From JAWXUD01 sp044432945 (GTDB lineage: Bacteria > Cyanobacteriota > Vampirovibrionia > Gastranaerophilales > Gastranaerophilaceae): a stretch of 52,171 bases of DNA. The notes below the pieces were generated by a model. That model was given only the letters and a program-made list of their open reading frames with translations, had not been told where the DNA came from and did not search any database. The position numbers were made by a program, and so were the translations under genes. Location: NCBI GenBank assembly GCA_044432945.1, contig JAWXUD010000012.1, positions 1 to 52,171 on the forward strand. Reading direction: 5' to 3'. Within the stretch, counting starts at the first letter, position 1; each line of letters starts with the position of its first letter. This document shows positions 49,059-52,171 of this stretch, piece by piece.

Positions 49059-50057
49059 TTATTTTTTCGTTCTTGAAAGTGCATAGTCAACTTCATCAAG
49101 CTTCTTAATTCTATCGCCAAGCATAAATCTCTCAGCTTCTTCCAAAATTTGCGTAACCATAAACGCATTATCACCGTCAGAACGAGCTTTTTTACCTGTA
49201 TAACAGCAACTTACAAAATGCTGACATTCAAGTTTTAACGGCTCAATTTCTAAATAATCCAATTTGATATTTTGAGTCATATCTTTAACAAAATTATCAA
49301 AAATAATCAATTTATTTTCAGCAACCGTATCATCTAAAATCGCAGTAGCTTTAGTCCCACGCACAAGCATAGTCACATGTTTTTTAGGCGTAATCCAGCT
49401 ATCAGAAATCTGTCCAATAACCCCACCTTCAAACTCAATACCGATGTGAGTGATGTCCATAATCTCATTTTGCTCTGACGAACAACCGACAGCAGAAACA
49501 ACACGTACAGGAGCTTTGCCAATAACATAACTAATCATAGAAACATCATGCGGTGCTAAATCCCACATAACACTTCTATCGTTTTTAAAGAAATTTATAT
49601 TAAGCCTATCGCTTTGAGCATAAACGATATCTCCCAACACTCCGTCCTCGACAAGCATCTTCAAACGATTAACCGCAGGGTGATAAAGCAACAAATGCCC
49701 AACCATCAACACAAGCCCTTTTTCATTTGCCAACTCAGCCAAATCCCTAGCCTCTTGTGCTACAGTTGAAATAGGTTTTTCAACATATACATTTTTACCA
49801 GCCTCTAGCAATGCCTTAACTATTTTATAATGCGTATGACTAGGCGTAACAACACATACTCCAGTAATTTCAGGGTTGTTAATAATTTCTAAAAAATCTC
49901 TAGTGACTTTCACATTAGGATACTGCTCAACAACTTTTTTCAAATTATCTTCATCAATATCGCAAACAGTATCAAGTACATTCAAATTATAAAAATTACG
50001 GACAATATTACGTCCCCACACACCACAACCGATAACCGCTATTTTTTGTTGACCCAT
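49059..50057 (-). CDS. Gfo/Idh/MocA-family NAD-dependent oxidoreductase
   Basis: Encodes 332 residues. The N-terminal Rossmann motif IAVIGCGVWGRNIVRNF, the VYVEKPIS block with the conserved EKP, and VMWDLAPHDVSMI in the C-terminal domain match the family. The closest members I recall are UDP-N-acetylglucosamine/glucosaminuronate 3-dehydrogenases (WlbA/WbpB-like), which feed modified sugars into surface glycans. The neighbouring GT2 gene fits this, but no partner aminotransferase is present. Confidence 0.8.
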   Translation of the reverse strand: MGQQKIAVIGCGVWGRNIVRNFYNLNVLDTVCDIDEDNLKKVVEQYPNVKVTRDFLEIINNPEITGVCVVTPSHTHYKIVKALLEAGKNVYVEKPISTVAQEARDLAELANEKGLVLMVGHLLLYHPAVNRLKMLVEDGVLGDIVYAQSDRLNINFFKNDRSVMWDLAPHDVSMISYVIGKAPVRVVSAVGCSSEQNEIMDITHIGIEFEGGVIGQISDSWITPKKHVTMLVRGTKATAILDDTVAENKLIIFDNFVKDMTQNIKLDYLEIEPLKLECQHFVSCCYTGKKARSDGDNAFMVTQILEEAERFMLGDRIKKLDEVDYALSRTKK

Positions 50058-50195
50058 CTTTTAAAATCTTCCTTAAAAATTTATTCTCATTAATTATAAT
50101 ATCATCACAAAAATTAATTTGCAAATACGTAACTAATATTTACATTACAAAACATTATAAAATCAAAAAACAAAAGCTCAACAAAACGAAACTAG

Positions 50196-51065
50196 TTATT
50201 CTGCCTGATTGACATTTTGCGATGCCAAAGCTTGCTCTCTTATTTTACGCATTGTTTCGCATCTTTCTAAAAACAATTCCTTATCCTCTGGCGGGAAAAA
50301 CGTTGATAATTTCTCTAACAATTCAGCTGGAAAAGTCGAAGTATTCACCAACCCCGATAACGTAGTATCATTCATAGGCAACAATTTTCTATAATTTTTA
50401 TTAAAAATCATCTTAGATTCCAACTCAACTTGATCGTTATTATCTAGAACTTTTTGACCAAATTTATAAGTAGTGTAGTTGCCATCAAAAAATAATCCCT
50501 TACATTTTTTCATCATAAGCCTAATAATCAAATCAAAATCCGCAAGATATTTCAATTTTTCATCAAAGAAATTTTCACGCTCTAATACAGCTTTTCTAAA
50601 AAACATCGCCTGCCTAGCACACGGCATAACCTGAAAAACATTATAAATAGCTGGCTGAAACAAAAACGTATATCCATCAGGGTGTCTACAATAAGCTGGC
50701 GAATAAGAAAAATCGCCTTTATTTGTTTCAAGCATATTAACAACATCTTGAATAGCTGTAATATCATGTAAAAAATCATCACAGCTTAAAAACGCAACAT
50801 ACTTACCATTCGCACGAATAATTCCTTTATTATAAGCACCAAATTTACCCATATCTTTTTCTGAATAAAAATTCAAATAACCCTTGTTTTTATATTCCTT
50901 CAAAACCTCAACAGTCCCGTCAGTTGAAGCGTTATCGATAACCAAATGTTCGATATTTTTATAAGTTTGAATATCTAGCATTGAAACAAGTCTATTAAAA
51001 TCGTCCATTTGCTGATTTTCTATTATATTATGCGTTGGCGTAATTATCGTTATATATGGTTCCAT
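50196..51065 (-). CDS. Glycosyltransferase family 2
   Basis: Encodes 289 residues. The GT-A start YITIITPTHNIIENQ, VIDNASTDGTVEVL and the metal-site FLSCDDFLHD identify a GT2 inverting transferase. FRKAVLERENFFDEKLKYLADFDLIIRL is the usual late motif. It lacks a transmembrane segment, so it probably acts at the inner membrane surface. It is 138 bases upstream of the oxidoreductase gene in the same direction. Confidence 0.88.
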   Translation of the reverse strand: MEPYITIITPTHNIIENQQMDDFNRLVSMLDIQTYKNIEHLVIDNASTDGTVEVLKEYKNKGYLNFYSEKDMGKFGAYNKGIIRANGKYVAFLSCDDFLHDITAIQDVVNMLETNKGDFSYSPAYCRHPDGYTFLFQPAIYNVFQVMPCARQAMFFRKAVLERENFFDEKLKYLADFDLIIRLMMKKCKGLFFDGNYTTYKFGQKVLDNNDQVELESKMIFNKNYRKLLPMNDTTLSGLVNTSTFPAELLEKLSTFFPPEDKELFLERCETMRKIREQALASQNVNQAE

Positions 51066-51167
51066 CTTTCACTTCCTTAAATTTGTTTATTTTCAACCAT
51101 TTTATCACTATTTTGAAGTTTATGCAAGCAATATACATATAACACCATAAACCCCCTCCACCCTTAC

Positions 51168-51189
51168 CCTCCTCCGCATTGGGAGGAGG
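51168..51189. repeat. GC-rich hairpin after pilin 3
   Basis: CCTCCTCC (51168-51175) pairs with GGAGGAGG (51182-51189) around GCATTG. It lies between pilin 3 and the GT2 gene and is GC-rich in an AT-rich genome, like the other dispersed repeats. There is no T-run after it on the minus strand, so it is not an obvious terminator. Confidence 0.6.
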
Positions 51190-51212
51190 AGAGAAAAATC
51201 TTGGATTATCGG

Positions 51213-52171
51213 TTAATCGACACAAAATACCCATCTATTGGAAGCTTTACGACCACCGCTGTCTATGCTCGTACTCCCCGAGCCAAAATTCCTACGATAC
51301 ACGCCCGTAGATGAAACCTCCTCACCAGACCAGATACCATATGCTAAACTTGTTGGTTCTGGTAAGCCGTAGCTTTCTAAGATATCGGCATCATATGATA
51401 CTGAACCAAAAAATGAATATGTTCCTACAGTAACTCCATATATATCTGAAGCCATAAGTGCCAAATCTTCCATGGTTGGTAGGTACTCAACACCACCACA
51501 ATATGCCACTGCTCCTGCCCAATAGTCTATTCCACTACAATCTGCATCAGAACAACACTCATTAATATTTAAATCATCTTTTTGATTTTCGCACTCACTA
51601 TATGATAAAGAACCAACTGCCGTGCTATAAACTGGTGTTGTCGTTGCACAAGTGCCGTTACTAAGAATAAACGAGCATTCTATTTGAGCGTTCAATGTCA
51701 TGATATCACTATTAAGTGTATTTTTCCCTTTTTTACCGTTCAAATCATACACCATTGAAATGCAATTTGTTGCCTCACCTCGATTTGCTCCACCGTCATA
51801 TGGGTCTAGCCAATCACAACTATCTTGATAATTTACTATCGCAGAAACGCCATCAGCAAAAATAACGCTCACGTTATCACTCGTAAATTTATCTTTTTTT
51901 GATTTCATAACCATTTGCGAACCTGTCGCTAGGTCATCTTCAACAACTAACGTTGAAAATGCCGTTGTAACAGTTTCAGGGAAACAGTTTGTTAATTCAT
52001 CATTATCGCATACTTCGTTTATTTTAATATATTCACCTAATGTTTCAACAAAATCCATCGCACTGGTATATCCAGTTAGTTTTTCATGAAACCTCATTTG
52101 ATTCATCGCTTCTTCAATACGACCATCGAATAATTCTTGTTTTCGCTCAAGTGCCTCTGATTGCATATTAC
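51213..52171 (-). CDS. Type IV pilin-like protein, 5' end outside the window (paralog 3)
   Basis: The visible 318 codons correspond to paralog 1 from the residues just after the pilin hydrophobic helix (NMQSEALERKQELFDG). Identity with paralog 1 is very high through about residue 200 of the visible part (for example IKINEVC, KDKFTSDNVSVIFADGVS, CDWLDPYDGGANR). It then falls sharply in the C-terminal tail, which ends in GRKASNRWVFCVD. The frame is open at the window edge, so the N-terminal leader and pilin helix are not seen. It is probably a recent duplicate with a different adhesive tip. Confidence 0.85.
   Translation of the reverse strand, partial: NMQSEALERKQELFDGRIEEAMNQMRFHEKLTGYTSAMDFVETLGEYIKINEVCDNDELTNCFPETVTTAFSTLVVEDDLATGSQMVMKSKKDKFTSDNVSVIFADGVSAIVNYQDSCDWLDPYDGGANRGEATNCISMVYDLNGKKGKNTLNSDIMTLNAQIECSFILSNGTCATTTPVYSTAVGSLSYSECENQKDDLNINECCSDADCSGIDYWAGAVAYCGGVEYLPTMEDLALMASDIYGVTVGTYSFFGSVSYDADILESYGLPEPTSLAYGIWSGEEVSSTGVYRRNFGSGSTSIDSGGRKASNRWVFCVD

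Overview
This is an AT-rich stretch of a bacterial chromosome. The best guess for the host is a gut member of the non-photosynthetic cyanobacterial sister lineage (Gastranaerophilales, 'Melainabacteria'). That is inference from three things: several long type IV pilin-like proteins that begin with FTLAEVLITLGIIGVV, a ribosomal gene order that includes rpoA-rplQ-truA-rplM-rpsI as in cyanobacteria, and a set of lineage-specific looking proteins without recognisable families. No rRNA, tRNA, CRISPR array, integrase, transposase or reverse transcriptase was found.

Layout. 1-5280: a minus-strand translation operon, infA-rpmJ-rpsM-rpsK-rpsD-rpoA-rplQ-truA-rplM-rpsI, with a promoter before infA and a terminator after rpsI. 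5600-10300: a small unknown gene, rpsB-tsf, a frameshifted GNAT-like gene, a divergent XRE regulator/unknown pair, and cobO. 10230-17670: an alanine-rich coiled-coil protein, rimP-nusA, then a two-gene operon encoding a membrane-anchored unknown and an 881-residue protein with a GHKL-like ATP-binding region and a C-terminal HExxH motif. 17740-19110: tuf with a clear promoter and terminator. 19160-25730: two pilin-like genes, each paired with a divergent XRE regulator, flanking clpB, together with dispersed palindromic repeats that run into the pilin reading frames. 25800-28780: a secreted unknown, then pilT-recO. 29010-34150: a minus-strand surface-glycan locus (GT4 glycosyltransferase, frameshifted CDP-glycerol glycerophosphotransferase-like gene, asparagine-synthase-like protein, TagD-like cytidylyltransferase, hexapeptide acetyltransferase), with a divergent XRE regulator and flanked by two copies of a terminator-bearing repeat. 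34200-36500: a secreted 15-residue-repeat protein, trxB and two small unknowns. 36510-41943: glyQ, two APC amino-acid permeases and pgi in one operon. 42200-47955: a dNMP-kinase-like gene, a secreted GH13 protein, and a GGDEF/degenerate HD-GYP gene with thiL and ispD. 47966-52171: trmL, a CDP-alcohol phosphatidyltransferase, a Gfo/Idh/MocA oxidoreductase, a GT2 glycosyltransferase and a third pilin cut by the window edge.

How it fits together. Housekeeping genes for translation, transcription, cofactors and isoprenoid precursors alternate with surface functions: pilins with a C-type-lectin-like tail, the PilT motor, glycan decoration and secreted proteins. All four small XRE regulators point away from an adjacent accessory gene or cassette, which suggests local switching of surface or accessory traits. 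The most novel-looking items are the GHKL/HExxH protein with its partner, the repeats fused into the pilin leaders, the leaderless-looking regulator promoters, and the repeat-flanked glycan locus.
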